The notes: generated by a model from the letters alone, not told the origin. 64,000 bases of DNA from 66-474 sp963771735 (GCA_963771735.1 CAVYUN010000002.1:992001-1056000), one strand, 5' to 3'; numbered from the stretch's first letter, positions 8,739-17,320 are shown. Numbers and translations are program-made.

Positions 8739-9341
8739 GTGCAAGCCTCCGAAAATCCACTGCGTGGCGCCGCCTTCGTGCTGGCCGCGCATCGACTCGA
8801 CCAGCTGCCGCCCGACTCGGGCGCCGAGATCGCGTTCGCGGGCCGCTCGAACGCGGGCAAGTCCAGTGCGCTCAACGCACTGGTCGGGCACGGCTCGCTG
8901 GCGCGCACCAGCAAGACGCCGGGCCGCACCCAGCAGATGGTGGTGTTCGCATTGCCGGACGGGCGGCGACTCGTCGACCTGCCGGGCTACGGTTACGCCA
9001 AGGTGCCGCCGGCCCTGCGCGCGCACTGGAAGCAGGTGATCGACGCTTACCTGCGCAAGCGCCAGTCGCTGCGCGGGCTGGTGCTGATCGCCGACATCCG
9101 TCATGCACTCACGCCGTTCGACCGGCAGATGCTGGCGTTCTGCACCGAAATCCGGTTGTCCTGTGTTTTGCTGCTCAGCAAGGCCGACAAGCTGTCGCGC
9201 GCGCAGATGCTCACGCGTCGGCGCGAGGTCGAGGCCGAGATCGCCAAGCAGGGTTGGCGCGCGGACACCTTGCCGATTTCGGCGACCGCGGGTACCCACA
9301 TCGAGGATGCCCGTGCGGCGGCGCTGGCGTTGCTCGGGTAG
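8739..9341 (+). CDS. engB: Ribosome biogenesis GTPase YsxC/EngB
   Basis: This 200-residue small GTPase is needed for assembly of the 50S ribosomal subunit. The Walker A/G1 loop is GRSNAGKSS, G2 is in SKTPGRTQ, G3 is DLPGYGYAK and G4 is LLSKADK, with G5-like SATAG near the end, all in the EngB order. I chose the GTG at 8739 because a strong GGAAAGGTGG site lies just upstream and the family start FVLAAHRLDQLP follows soon after. The frame is open much further upstream, but that stretch is antisense to the cytochrome c4 gene. The two genes are divergent, with their promoters in the 90 bases between them. Confidence 0.95.
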   Translation: MQASENPLRGAAFVLAAHRLDQLPPDSGAEIAFAGRSNAGKSSALNALVGHGSLARTSKTPGRTQQMVVFALPDGRRLVDLPGYGYAKVPPALRAHWKQVIDAYLRKRQSLRGLVLIADIRHALTPFDRQMLAFCTEIRLSCVLLLSKADKLSRAQMLTRRREVEAEIAKQGWRADTLPISATAGTHIEDARAAALALLG

Positions 9342-9467
9342 TAGCAGGTTCGCGGCGGCGGCGACGTCCAGCCGGGCAGGCATTCCCGGTGCCTGCTGCC
9401 GCCTGGCCCACTTGCGGATCATCGCCGGTCGCCCCATCTTGGTCACTCGCCATAGCAAGGTGCGCGC

Positions 9468-10832
9468 ATGTCCGGTCCCAGCCACGTAGCGGAACAACCG
9501 ATCGAGCGGCGCGCGCAACTGGTCGAATACCTCGCCGCCGGCAGCCGTCCGGCCGCCGACTGGAAGATCGGCACCGAACACGAGAAGTTCGTGTTCCGCA
9601 CCGACGACCTGCGCCCGCCGCCGTACGACGGCGAGCGCGGCATCGGCGCGCTGCTGCAAGGCATCGCCGGCTGCGGCTGGGAACCGGTCGTGGAAGATGG
9701 CAACCTGATCGCGCTGGCGCGCGACAAGGCATCGGTGACGCTGGAACCGGCCGGGCAACTGGAACTGTCCGGCGCGCCGCTCGAGAACATCCACCAGACC
9801 TGTTGCGAAGTGCAGGAACACCTGGAATGCGTGCGTCGCGCATCGGTGCCGCTGCAACTCGGCATCCTCGGCATGGGCTTCCAGCCGAAATGGCGGCGCG
9901 ACCAGATGCCGTGGATGCCCAAGGGCCGCTACAAGATCATGCGCGACTACATGCCCAGGGTCGGTTCGCTCGGCCTCGACATGATGACCCGCACCTGCAC
10001 CGTGCAAGTCAACCTCGACTTCGGCAGCGAAGCCGACATGGTCAAGAAGTTCCGCGTGTCGCTGGCGCTGCAGCCGATCGCCACCGCGCTGTTCGCCGAC
10101 TCGCCGTTCACCGACGGCCAGCCCAACGACTACCTGTCGTACCGCTCTCACATCTGGACCGATACCGATCCCGGCCGTACCGGCATGCTCGACTTCGTGT
10201 TCGAGGACGGCTTCGGCTTCGAGCGCTACGCCGATTACCTGCTCGACGTGCCGATGTACTTCGTGCATCGCGGCGAGCGCTACGTCGACGCGGCCGGGCT
10301 GTCGTTCCGCGATTTCCTCGACGGCAAGCTGTCCGTGCTGCCGGGCGAAAAACCCACGCTGCGCGACTGGTCCGACCACCTGACCACCGCGTTCCCGGAA
10401 GTGCGCCTGAAGCAGTACCTGGAAATGCGCGGCGCCGACGGTGGTCCATGGAACCGGCTGTGCGCGTTGCCGGCGTTCTGGGTGGGATTGCTGTATGACA
10501 CGGAATCGCTGGACGCCGCGTGGGACCTGGTCAAGGATTTCAGCATGGAAGAACGCCACGCCCTGCGCGACGGCGTGCCGAAACATGCATTGAAGTTGCC
10601 GTTTCGCGGCGAAACGGTGCGCGAACTTTCATTGCGCGCGCTGGAAATCGCCGGCAACGGTTTGAAGCGCCGCGCCCGGCTCAACCGCCACGGCGTCGAC
10701 GAGACCATGTTCCTGCAGCCGATGGTCGAATTCGCCGAAGCCAACCAGACCCCGGCCGAACGCAAGCTGGAACTGTTCCACGGACCGTGGCAGGGCAGCG
10801 TGGACCCGGTATTCCGCGAATTCGCGTATTGA
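9468..10832 (+). CDS. gshA: Glutamate-cysteine ligase (plant/proteobacterial type)
   Basis: This 454-residue cytoplasmic enzyme makes gamma-glutamylcysteine from glutamate, cysteine and ATP, the first step of glutathione synthesis. It belongs to the alpha/gammaproteobacterial and plant-like GCL class rather than the E. coli GshA class: GTEHEKFVF near residue 38, GFQPKWRRDQMPWMPKGRY near 140, and MTRTCTVQVNLDF near 175 are characteristic. The length fits that class. The ATG has AAGG about eight bases upstream. It is likely monocistronic, followed by a serine hydrolase gene 56 bases on. A glutathione synthetase gene (gshB) is not in the window. Confidence 0.95.
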   Translation: MSGPSHVAEQPIERRAQLVEYLAAGSRPAADWKIGTEHEKFVFRTDDLRPPPYDGERGIGALLQGIAGCGWEPVVEDGNLIALARDKASVTLEPAGQLELSGAPLENIHQTCCEVQEHLECVRRASVPLQLGILGMGFQPKWRRDQMPWMPKGRYKIMRDYMPRVGSLGLDMMTRTCTVQVNLDFGSEADMVKKFRVSLALQPIATALFADSPFTDGQPNDYLSYRSHIWTDTDPGRTGMLDFVFEDGFGFERYADYLLDVPMYFVHRGERYVDAAGLSFRDFLDGKLSVLPGEKPTLRDWSDHLTTAFPEVRLKQYLEMRGADGGPWNRLCALPAFWVGLLYDTESLDAAWDLVKDFSMEERHALRDGVPKHALKLPFRGETVRELSLRALEIAGNGLKRRARLNRHGVDETMFLQPMVEFAEANQTPAERKLELFHGPWQGSVDPVFREFAY

Positions 10833-10888
10833 AAAATCGGTTGCCGGGTCTGTCGGCTTAAACGTATTCCCAAAACAGGATTTGTCTC

Positions 10889-12313
10889 ATGACGCGATGG
10901 TTGCGGACGTTGCCTCTGCTCTGCCTGCCGGTTTCGATTGGCGCTTTGGCGACATCGATCCATGTACAGCAGATCAATCCGCAGGTAGCGAAGCATGTCG
11001 ATGCCGACGTGCAAGCCATCATGCGGCGCACCGGCACGCCCGGCGTGACGATCCTGGTCGCCGAACACGGCCACGTCGTCTACCGGCATGCCTACGGCTG
11101 GCGCGATCGCGAGCACCACAAGCCGGCGACGTTGCACACGGAATACGAGATCGGCTCGATCACCAAGCAATTCACCGCCGCGGCCATCCTGCAGTTGCAG
11201 GAGGCCGGCAAGCTGCATCTGGACGACAAGCTGTCCGTCTATTTGCCCAACGTCCCGCACGCGAGCGAAGTCACGTTGCGGCAACTGCTCTCGCACACCA
11301 GCGGCATGCCCGACTACCTGGATGCGGTCGATGCCGCCGGTGCGATCGACAAGCCGGCCAGTTTCGAGAAGCTCGTGTCGTACATCGCCGGCAAGCCGCT
11401 GGACTTTCCGCCCGGCAGCCACTGGTCGTACTCCAACACGGGCTACCTGCTGGCCGGCCGCGTCATCGAGCTGGTGTCGCACCAGACATACCGGCATTAC
11501 ATCCAGGCCCACCTGCTCGATCGCGCGGGCATGACGCACACTTTCACCGTGGCGGACGAAAGCAGGTTGCCGGACATGGCGATCGGTTACGACCGCGAGA
11601 AGGGGCGCATCGAGCGTGCGCGCACCATCGCCGCCTCGGTTGGCTGGGCCGCCGGATACCTGGTTTCGACCGTGGACGATCTGCAGAAATGGAACCTTGC
11701 CTTGCGCAGCGGCGAGATCGTGACGCCGGCGGATTACGCGCTGATGAGCACCTCGGTCAAGACCAAGCAAGGCGATGCCGGCTACGGCCTCGGCCTGTTC
11801 GTCGACGACATCGACGGCCAGCCGCGCGTGGGCCACACCGGCGGCTCGCTGGGATTCACCACCGCCAACGAGTATTTCCCGCGCCAGCACCTGCAGGTGA
11901 TCGCTTACACCAACTTCGTGGACAACCCGGAACCGGGCGAGAGAATTACCACGGCGATCTTCGAGGACATGAATCCCGCCATCGCCGCCGCCGCGATGCG
12001 ACCGGCTCCGGGCGAGGAACCGTCAATCACGGCCAGGGTGAAGGCGTATTTCGTGCAGATGCAGGCCGGCGATGCGGGTTCCCCGTACCTCGCGGACAAG
12101 CTCGCGAAGAAAATGCATGCGGGCCTGGCCAAGCGCCTCGGCGGCGAGTTCAAGGGTTACGGGAAACCCACCGCGTTCGTGTTCAAGGGCACGCACGTCG
12201 ATGCCGGCGTGACGTTCCACGATTACTTGATCCGCTTCGGCCCCGGCAGCATGCTCAAGTTCGGCGTGGCGCTGGACAAAGCCGGGAAAATTACCAGCCT
12301 GTCGTTTGGATAA
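10889..12313 (+). CDS. Serine hydrolase, class C beta-lactamase/esterase fold
   Basis: This 474-residue exported protein has a signal peptide ending near ALATS and a beta-lactamase/transpeptidase-like domain. The nucleophile tetrad SITK is near residue 90 in YEIGSITKQFTAA, the YSN motif near 181 in HWSYSNTGYLLAG, and HTGG, in the place of KTG, near 316. A separate C-terminal domain of about 130 residues follows. Such proteins are usually D-aminopeptidases, esterases or carboxypeptidase-like enzymes rather than true AmpC lactamases. Nothing here shows antibiotic hydrolysis. It lies just downstream of gshA and directly before the AT-richer pocket at 12.3-13.4 kb, whose genes run in the opposite direction. 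Confidence 0.88.
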   Translation: MTRWLRTLPLLCLPVSIGALATSIHVQQINPQVAKHVDADVQAIMRRTGTPGVTILVAEHGHVVYRHAYGWRDREHHKPATLHTEYEIGSITKQFTAAAILQLQEAGKLHLDDKLSVYLPNVPHASEVTLRQLLSHTSGMPDYLDAVDAAGAIDKPASFEKLVSYIAGKPLDFPPGSHWSYSNTGYLLAGRVIELVSHQTYRHYIQAHLLDRAGMTHTFTVADESRLPDMAIGYDREKGRIERARTIAASVGWAAGYLVSTVDDLQKWNLALRSGEIVTPADYALMSTSVKTKQGDAGYGLGLFVDDIDGQPRVGHTGGSLGFTTANEYFPRQHLQVIAYTNFVDNPEPGERITTAIFEDMNPAIAAAAMRPAPGEEPSITARVKAYFVQMQAGDAGSPYLADKLAKKMHAGLAKRLGGEFKGYGKPTAFVFKGTHVDAGVTFHDYLIRFGPGSMLKFGVALDKAGKITSLSFG

Positions 12314-12374
12314 GTCACGCGCTGTTGCTGCCGATCGAATGCGTCGAAACTGATTGGATCACCGCCGAGATGAG

Positions 12375-12833
12375 TTACTCATCACCCTCATCGAACATCC
12401 CAAGCCAAGAAAAGACAAGCTCACTCTCTTGCTTGGGCCGGATTAGATGCAGCCCCTCCTTGGTTGGGTAAAGCGTACATCCCCGAAACGCGAACCTTGC
12501 TTGATGGTACCAAGCGTTAATGAAGATGCCGGCGGCTTCCGCAAAGACTTCAAGGTCATGTGAAGCCGATTTGTTTGGCACATAGATGAGGCCGCCATGT
12601 TCGGTGCCTGCATCCAAGATTTCGTCGACGAAAATTCGGTCGCTCGTAGCAAACACGGTGTTTGATAGATACAGAGCATGAATGTAATCGCGCTCGTCTT
12701 TGCCGTGGAACCTCCATGTCGTGGACGCATCGGTTACTCGCATGTGGAGCGCCAGAGCTTGCCGCACGCACGGGTGAATGTGCTCATCGACGAGAACGGA
12801 AGGCTGCGCCCGTTTTTGTTTCCTACTTGTCAA
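12375..12833 (-). CDS. Hypothetical protein, possible PIN-like fold
   Basis: This 152-residue orphan is not recognised with confidence. It opens with a beta-strand and acidic pair (SVLVDEHI), has a central KDERDYIHAL segment, then VFATSDRIFVDEIL and GGLIYVPN. A strand with an Asp, then a conserved acidic helix, then a T/S-D pair before a Gly-Gly-Ile/Leu-Ile-Tyr strand resembles the DUF5615/Mut7-C PIN-like ribonucleases found in toxin-antitoxin systems. This is pattern resemblance only. Two 60-base stretches of the gene count at about 50% G+C, clearly below the flanks. Its start overlaps the end of the next upstream small ORF by 11 bases, suggesting a coupled mini-operon acquired by transfer. 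Confidence 0.6.
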   Translation of the reverse strand: MTSRKQKRAQPSVLVDEHIHPCVRQALALHMRVTDASTTWRFHGKDERDYIHALYLSNTVFATSDRIFVDEILDAGTEHGGLIYVPNKSASHDLEVFAEAAGIFINAWYHQARFAFRGCTLYPTKEGLHLIRPKQESELVFSWLGMFDEGDE

Positions 12834-13053
12834 AACTCGCTCTCACCCAACTAGGGATCAGACGGACCCATGGGTCCTGCTTGCATGCCCGATCATGCCG
12901 AGAGGTTCTGGCGCAACTCCGTAGTTCTGTGAAGAATTTATCTTTGAGGGGTCCGGCTAAGAACCAGATGCATAGCCGGACTTGGGAATCGTCTTTGAAT
13001 ATGGCCATGTCGGGTCGAAAGCGAGTGTCTACTTGCCGCCACCACGAAACCAA
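12823..13053 (-). CDS. Small orphan protein in AT-richer pocket
   Basis: This is a 76-residue ORF with no recognised family. The middle (SQVRLCIWFLAGPLKDKFF) reads like genuine protein and the end is basic and Trp-rich. It overlaps the upstream 60-residue ORF by 25 bases and the downstream PIN-like gene by 11 bases, as expected for genes that are translationally linked, or for one older gene broken by frameshifts. Base composition is lower in G+C than the flanks. No ribosome site stands out. A shadow ORF is less likely because no better frame covers this DNA, but expression is unproven. Confidence 0.4.
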   Translation of the reverse strand: MVSWWRQVDTRFRPDMAIFKDDSQVRLCIWFLAGPLKDKFFTELRSCARTSRHDRACKQDPWVRLIPSWVRASFDK

Positions 13054-13211
13054 GAGGTCGCAACGATAAATTTGCGCGCTTCTTCCGGCGACTCGAAGGG
13101 GCCGACCAAACTACCGGAGTGCCTATTCTTGAACGTAGTCCCCTCGAGCCACTCTTGCTCGTCGAGATATGTTTTACCGTTACGAAACTGCAGCACTTCG
13201 GTGGCGCGCAT
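13029..13211 (-). CDS. Small orphan protein, possibly truncated by a stop codon
   Basis: This 60-residue ORF reads well: VLQFRNGKTYLDEQEW, then GPFESPEEARKFIVATSW, a pattern typical of small alpha/beta accessory proteins. The frame extends sensibly upstream (SAFTLYSADGM) as far as an in-frame TAA at 13251-13253. Eight codons before that stop lies an ATG at 13277 that overlaps the preceding ORF's stop. The original gene may therefore have been 82 codons starting at 13277 and now carries a premature stop, leaving only the internal ATG at 13211. No function is assigned. It is part of the overlapping mini-cluster between the esterase and the PIN-like gene. Confidence 0.4.
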   Translation of the reverse strand: MRATEVLQFRNGKTYLDEQEWLEGTTFKNRHSGSLVGPFESPEEARKFIVATSWFRGGGK

Positions 13212-13269
13212 TCCGTCCGCACTGTAGAGCGTGAACGCGCTTCGATATTCTTATCCTTGTAGAGAAGAC

Positions 13270-13413
13270 TTATTCATTCGTCGCCTCGCATTCCCCGCTT
13301 TGTGTCTGGCGAAACTTGCCTACCATGGAAGTGTCCACTTCGGGCCGATCGTCGTCAATCACTAGCGCACTGCGTCCCTCTGAATTTAGGGAAATCGTGA
13401 AGCGAATTCTCAA
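13270..13413 (-). CDS. Tiny ORF coupled to esterase stop
   Basis: This is a possible 47-residue product (RFTISLNSEGRSALVIDDD and on to ECEATNE) whose TTG start overlaps the esterase stop as TTGA. Its composition is that of real protein rather than a shadow frame, and no other frame covers the region. No ribosome site or known family is visible. It could equally be the tail of a gene that was truncated when the esterase end was joined to foreign DNA. The next small ORF's candidate ATG at 13277 overlaps its TAA stop. Confidence 0.3.
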   Translation of the reverse strand: MRIRFTISLNSEGRSALVIDDDRPEVDTSMVGKFRQTQSGECEATNE

Positions 13414-14345
13414 TCCGGCACGATACCGATCGTCCGCAACCACTTGTCCGCCAGCTTCGGCCAATCGGTGATCGGATCGGACGTGTGTCGCAGGCCGAAC
13501 GCATGTCCGCCGTGTGCGTAAATGTGCAGTTCGGCCGGGACGCGGGCCTTGGCCAGCGCCGTGTAGTACACCAACGACTGGTCCACGCCATCCACGTAGT
13601 CGTCTTCGGCTTGCACCAGGAAGGTGGGTGGGGTCTCGCGGGTGACCGGCAGGTTCTTGTTGAAGGTGTGGCCGTCCTCGGTGAGATGCCCCGGATAGAT
13701 CGCCAGCGCGAAGTCCGGGCGCGCACTTTCCTTGTCGGCCGCGTCGACGGGTTTGTACTGGCGCTTGAAGTGGGTGCTGGCTTCGGCGACCAGGAAGCCG
13801 CCGGCTGAGAAGCCGATCACGCCGACCTTGTGCGGATCGATCTGCCATTGCCTCGCGTGCAGGCGCACCAGCCCGATGGTGCGTTGCGCATCCTCGAGTG
13901 AAGGAATCGACAGGTTCAGGTTGTGCGGGCGGCAATCGCAGTGCCAGTCGTAGGGAATGCTCGGCACGCGGTATTTCAGCAGCACGCAGGTAATGCCTTC
14001 GGCGGTCAGCCAGTCGCAGACCTCGGTACCTTCAAGGTCGATGGCCAGTCCTTCGAATCCGCCGCCCGGAAACACCACCACCGCGGCGCCGGTGTTGTTC
14101 GCGGTCGGCGCGTACACCGTCATGGTCGGTCGCGACACATTGACGACCGCGACCACGGGCTTGCCGCCGATCAGTTTCTTGCTCGTGGTTGCGTATTCCG
14201 GCCCGGGCATCGGTTGCGCATCCGGCGGCGTGCCCGGCCAGATCGGAATCTGCTTGTGTCCGGCAGATGGCTGCCAGAGTTTCGGTTTTGCATGCGCGCT
14301 TGCAACGACAACCAGCAGGCACAACGCGATCGTCAACTGTTTCAT
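13410..14345 (-). CDS. Exported alpha/beta-hydrolase (esterase/acetyl-xylan esterase-like)
   Basis: This 311-residue protein has a signal peptide (IALCLLVVVASAHA) and an alpha/beta-hydrolase domain. VVFPGGGFEGLA resembles the HGGG oxyanion region, the nucleophile serine is in GFSAGG near residue 175, the acid is in VQAEDDYVD, and the histidine is in YAHGGHAFG. Relatives are annotated as acetyl-xylan esterases or carboxylesterases acting on short acyl groups of sugars. The start ATG at 14345 follows GGAG at good spacing. It is divergent from a TauE exporter gene 67 bases away. Its stop touches the tiny ORF cluster downstream. The exact substrate is unknown. Confidence 0.88.
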   Translation of the reverse strand: MKQLTIALCLLVVVASAHAKPKLWQPSAGHKQIPIWPGTPPDAQPMPGPEYATTSKKLIGGKPVVAVVNVSRPTMTVYAPTANNTGAAVVVFPGGGFEGLAIDLEGTEVCDWLTAEGITCVLLKYRVPSIPYDWHCDCRPHNLNLSIPSLEDAQRTIGLVRLHARQWQIDPHKVGVIGFSAGGFLVAEASTHFKRQYKPVDAADKESARPDFALAIYPGHLTEDGHTFNKNLPVTRETPPTFLVQAEDDYVDGVDQSLVYYTALAKARVPAELHIYAHGGHAFGLRHTSDPITDWPKLADKWLRTIGIVPD

Positions 14346-14412
14346 GAGGCTCCGTTCCGGCACGTGGCCGATTGCATGGCGATTCCGGCTAGCATGACGC
14401 AACTTCGGCCCG

Positions 14413-15435
14413 ATGCACGCCATGTCGATCCGGCGTTTCGTGTTTCCCGTCTGGGTATGTCTGGCCGGTGGCACGCTGCTGGCGCTGTTTGCCGTCCACA
14501 ACGACCTGCCATACCTTGCCGGACATTGGTATTACCCCGCCACCATGGTGGTTGGCGCGTTCGTCGCCGGCTCTACGCCCGAGGGCGGCGGCGGCATCGC
14601 GTTCCCGGTGCTGAATATCTTTCTTGATGTCGATCGCGCGCTGGCGCGCGATTTCAGCCTGATGGTGCAGTCGATCGGCATGACCAGCGCCAGCACCCTG
14701 ATCCTTGCGCGGCGGGATTCGCGGCTGGCGGATTTCCGCCCGCTGTTGTGGTGGGTGCCGGTGGCATTCGCCGGTTTCGTGCTCGGTATCGAAACATTGC
14801 AGAGCATGCGCGTGCCGGTGATCCAGGCCTTGTTCCTGGGCCTGACCACTGCATTCGCGGTGGCGTATCTGCGCAGCACCCATCGCGGACATGCCGATGC
14901 GCTGCCTGAGGTGGGCGCTCCCGATCTCGCCTTGACCTGCGTGGTGCTGTTCGCCGGCGGCCTGTGCGCCAGCCTGTTCGGCACCGGAGCCGGCATGCTG
15001 ATCTACACACTGCTGGTAACCCGCTTTGCCCTGAAGGAAAAGCGCGCCACCGAAATGAGCATCATCCTGATGGCAAGCCTGAGCATCCTTGGGTATGCGT
15101 GGCGCGGCTGGGTGCAGCACGCGTTGTCGGTCGATCAGGTGCAGACGTGGCTGTGCGCCGCGCCGGTCGTGCTGGTTATGGCACCGCTGGGTTCCGCGGT
15201 GTTGCGCCGGATCCACCACGAATGGATGCTGCGCGGCATCGTGGTGATTTCGCTGGTGCAACTGGCGTATTTCAATTTGTTCCGGCCGACGCTGGAGAAA
15301 AGCCTGTGGTCGTTGTCGCTGACGGCGGTGTTGTTGTTGGTGTTCGGGTGGGTGATGGGCAAAGTCGGCAAGCGGCAAAGTCGTATCCGGCTTTGTCCGG
15401 ATCCAGTCGGCGATGAACACGTTCGGCGCGACTAG
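14413..15435 (+). CDS. TauE/SafE (TSUP) family membrane exporter
   Basis: This 340-residue inner-membrane protein has about eight hydrophobic segments in two halves. The family signature repeats are GAFVAGSTPEGGGGIAFPV in the first half and GGLCASLFGTGAGML in the second, as in sulfite or sulfonate exporters of the TSUP superfamily. The C-terminus is short, hydrophilic and basic. The substrate (sulfite, sulfoacetate or another anion) cannot be read from sequence and no sulfur genes adjoin it. There are two candidate starts, 14413 and 14422; neither has a strong ribosome site. The 3' end overlaps the convergent CHAD gene by four bases. Confidence 0.9.
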   Translation: MHAMSIRRFVFPVWVCLAGGTLLALFAVHNDLPYLAGHWYYPATMVVGAFVAGSTPEGGGGIAFPVLNIFLDVDRALARDFSLMVQSIGMTSASTLILARRDSRLADFRPLLWWVPVAFAGFVLGIETLQSMRVPVIQALFLGLTTAFAVAYLRSTHRGHADALPEVGAPDLALTCVVLFAGGLCASLFGTGAGMLIYTLLVTRFALKEKRATEMSIILMASLSILGYAWRGWVQHALSVDQVQTWLCAAPVVLVMAPLGSAVLRRIHHEWMLRGIVVISLVQLAYFNLFRPTLEKSLWSLSLTAVLLLVFGWVMGKVGKRQSRIRLCPDPVGDEHVRRD

Positions 15436-16355
15436 CCGATCTTGCCGAGATCCTTGCGCGCCGAGCGTACCGAGTCGTTGAGCACGGCAAGGATCGCCTT
15501 GTCCGAATGCGCGGGCTCGATTCGACGGGCGATGCGACGCAGCATTTGCAGATCCTGCAAGCGTCCGAGCCGACTCGCCTGTTGCTTGTACTTGTGCCGA
15601 CCGGGCAATGCGGCGACGGCGCGCGCGGCCTTTGGTGCAGTGTCCAGTGCGCGTTCAAGCACTTCCACCTGCAGCAGCAAGCGACGTAGCCGTCGACGAT
15701 AACGGTGCCGGTCGCGCGCGATGGCCGAGTGCCGGGCGTGCTGTTCTGCGCGCTTCGCGCGACCTCGGCTGTGCTTGAGCCCGCGGCGTACGTCGTCGGC
15801 GTCCAGGCGGCCCCATGGCAGGGCCGGCAGCGCCATGCGGATTTCAGCGATCGCCTGTCGACGCGCGGCAAAACCCGGATCCGCTTCCAGCGCGCGCCGT
15901 GTCGTCAGTTCGCGCTGCCCGGCCAGCCGGGCTTGCAGCACCGGCAAACGCTTCGGCGCGTTTTTCCGCGACAGCGATGCGGCGGTGAGCACTGCCACAT
16001 GCGCGTCGCGTACACCGGAAAGACTCTTGCACGCCCGTTGCAGGCGGGCATCGAAACGGGCCAGCGCGATGCGCTCATCGCGGTTGGCCACGGGAGTCAG
16101 CAGCGCAAGCAGGCCACGCAGCGAACGCATGGCCCGGCGCGCGCGATGGATACCGGCGTGTCGGTTGCGCGCATCGGAAAGGCCACGCCCGATCACGCGG
16201 CAAAGTGAATCAGCTTCGATCGCCACCAGTTCGCCGATCGTCGCACCTGATCGGGCGGACTTTTGCGATGGCGAAAGGGCGGAACGGGGCATGGGCGGTC
16301 CCCACGGGTTGCGACCGGACCGTGATTCTATTGCCGGCGCGTGGTCGGGATGCAT
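15432..16355 (-). CDS. CHAD domain protein
   Basis: This 307-residue, highly basic alpha-helical protein has conserved histidines, for example RHAGIHRARRAMRSLRGLLALL near residue 65 and a second helical half (DRHRYRRRLRRLLLQVE). CHAD domains bind inorganic polyphosphate and are often found with triphosphate tunnel enzymes or at polyphosphate granules. No CYTH domain is fused here. A disordered N-terminus of about 40 residues precedes the domain, so a later start (for example at MPRSALSPS, residue 19) is possible. It is convergent with the TauE gene and divergent from PhzF, with 128 bases in between for two promoters. Confidence 0.88.
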   Translation of the reverse strand: MHPDHAPAIESRSGRNPWGPPMPRSALSPSQKSARSGATIGELVAIEADSLCRVIGRGLSDARNRHAGIHRARRAMRSLRGLLALLTPVANRDERIALARFDARLQRACKSLSGVRDAHVAVLTAASLSRKNAPKRLPVLQARLAGQRELTTRRALEADPGFAARRQAIAEIRMALPALPWGRLDADDVRRGLKHSRGRAKRAEQHARHSAIARDRHRYRRRLRRLLLQVEVLERALDTAPKAARAVAALPGRHKYKQQASRLGRLQDLQMLRRIARRIEPAHSDKAILAVLNDSVRSARKDLGKIG

Positions 16356-16483
16356 GCTCGGGACGCATGCGGACGAATCACACTCGCCATGCTCGCGCGA
16401 TGCTTGTTGCGATGGGTAGGGCTTGCGCCAGCAGCGGGCGCCGCGCTTTCTGGCTCGGATGCCGGTTGCGATAAGCTGGTGGA

Positions 16484-17320
16484 ATGCGTCAATGCCGGTT
16501 CCAGCAAGTGGATGTGTTCGCCTCCGTACCGTACGGCGGCAACCCGGTCGCGGTCGTGATCGACGGCGAAGGCGTGGACGACGCAGAGATGCGCGCGTTC
16601 ACGCGCTGGACCAACCTGTCCGAGGCCACCTTCCTGCTGCCGCCGCGCGCGCCGCGCGCCGACTATCGCGTGCGCATCTTCACGGCCGACCGCGAGTTGC
16701 CGTTCGCCGGGCACCCGACGCTCGGCAGCGCGCACGCCTGGTTGCAGGCCGGTGGCGTGCCGGCCCGCGCGGGCGAGCCGGTGCAGGAGTGCGAAGCCGG
16801 CCTGATCGATATCCGCCACGCCGCCGCGGGGCTGGCGTTCGCCGCACCCCCATTGCTGCGCGATGGTCCGGTTGCGGACGACCTTGCCGGGCGCATCGTG
16901 CACGGCTTGCGCGTGGCTCGTTCCCGGGTTCGGGCCATGCAGTGGGTTGACAATGGTCCAGGCTGGATCGGCGTGCTGCTGGACTCGGCGTGCACCGTAC
17001 TGGAGGTCGAGATCGACCGCGACGCGCTGCGCGGCCTCGGCGTCGGGATCATCGGCGCGCACGCCGAGGGCGGACCGGCCGACTACGAGGTGCGCGCGTT
17101 CTACACTGCGGGCGACGTGTTCGAGGATCCGGTCACGGGCAGTCTCAATGCGTCGCTGGCGCAATGGCTGATCGGTGCCGGGATCGCGCCGCCGCGCTAT
17201 CGCGCGCGCCAGGGCACGGCGATGGGTCGGGCGGGAATGATCGAGGTGACGCAGGACGGCGAGCGCATCTGGATCGGCGGCATCTGCGTTACCCGCATCG
17301 AGGGCGTCGCGAGCTTCTAG
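16484..17320 (+). CDS. PhzF family isomerase
   Basis: This 278-residue protein has the two-domain diaminopimelate-epimerase-like fold of the PhzF superfamily. Seen are VFASVPYGGNPVAVV at the start, the catalytic glutamate in TNLSEATF near residue 46, PFAGHPTLG near 79, and EDPVTGSLNASLAQWL in the second half. In phenazine producers PhzF isomerises a dihydro-hydroxyanthranilate. Here no phenazine genes are present, so it is a general cytoplasmic isomerase of unknown substrate. The ATG is preceded by GGTGGA. It ends 46 bases before a GC-rich hairpin that probably terminates it. Confidence 0.9.
   Translation: MRQCRFQQVDVFASVPYGGNPVAVVIDGEGVDDAEMRAFTRWTNLSEATFLLPPRAPRADYRVRIFTADRELPFAGHPTLGSAHAWLQAGGVPARAGEPVQECEAGLIDIRHAAAGLAFAAPPLLRDGPVADDLAGRIVHGLRVARSRVRAMQWVDNGPGWIGVLLDSACTVLEVEIDRDALRGLGVGIIGAHAEGGPADYEVRAFYTAGDVFEDPVTGSLNASLAQWLIGAGIAPPRYRARQGTAMGRAGMIEVTQDGERIWIGGICVTRIEGVASF

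Noticed and set aside
9376..9396. 7-bp stem GCAGGCA/TGCCTGC after engB
   Set aside because: Seven-base loop and no T-run; chance hairpins of this size are common in such GC-rich DNA.
10889..12313. Reading the serine hydrolase as an AmpC beta-lactamase
   Set aside because: The fold motifs are shared by esterases and D-aminopeptidases, HTGG replaces KTG, and there is a large extra C-terminal domain and no AmpR-like regulator.
16484..17320. Phenazine biosynthesis locus suggested by PhzF
   Set aside because: No other phz gene is present; PhzF-fold proteins are widespread outside phenazine pathways.
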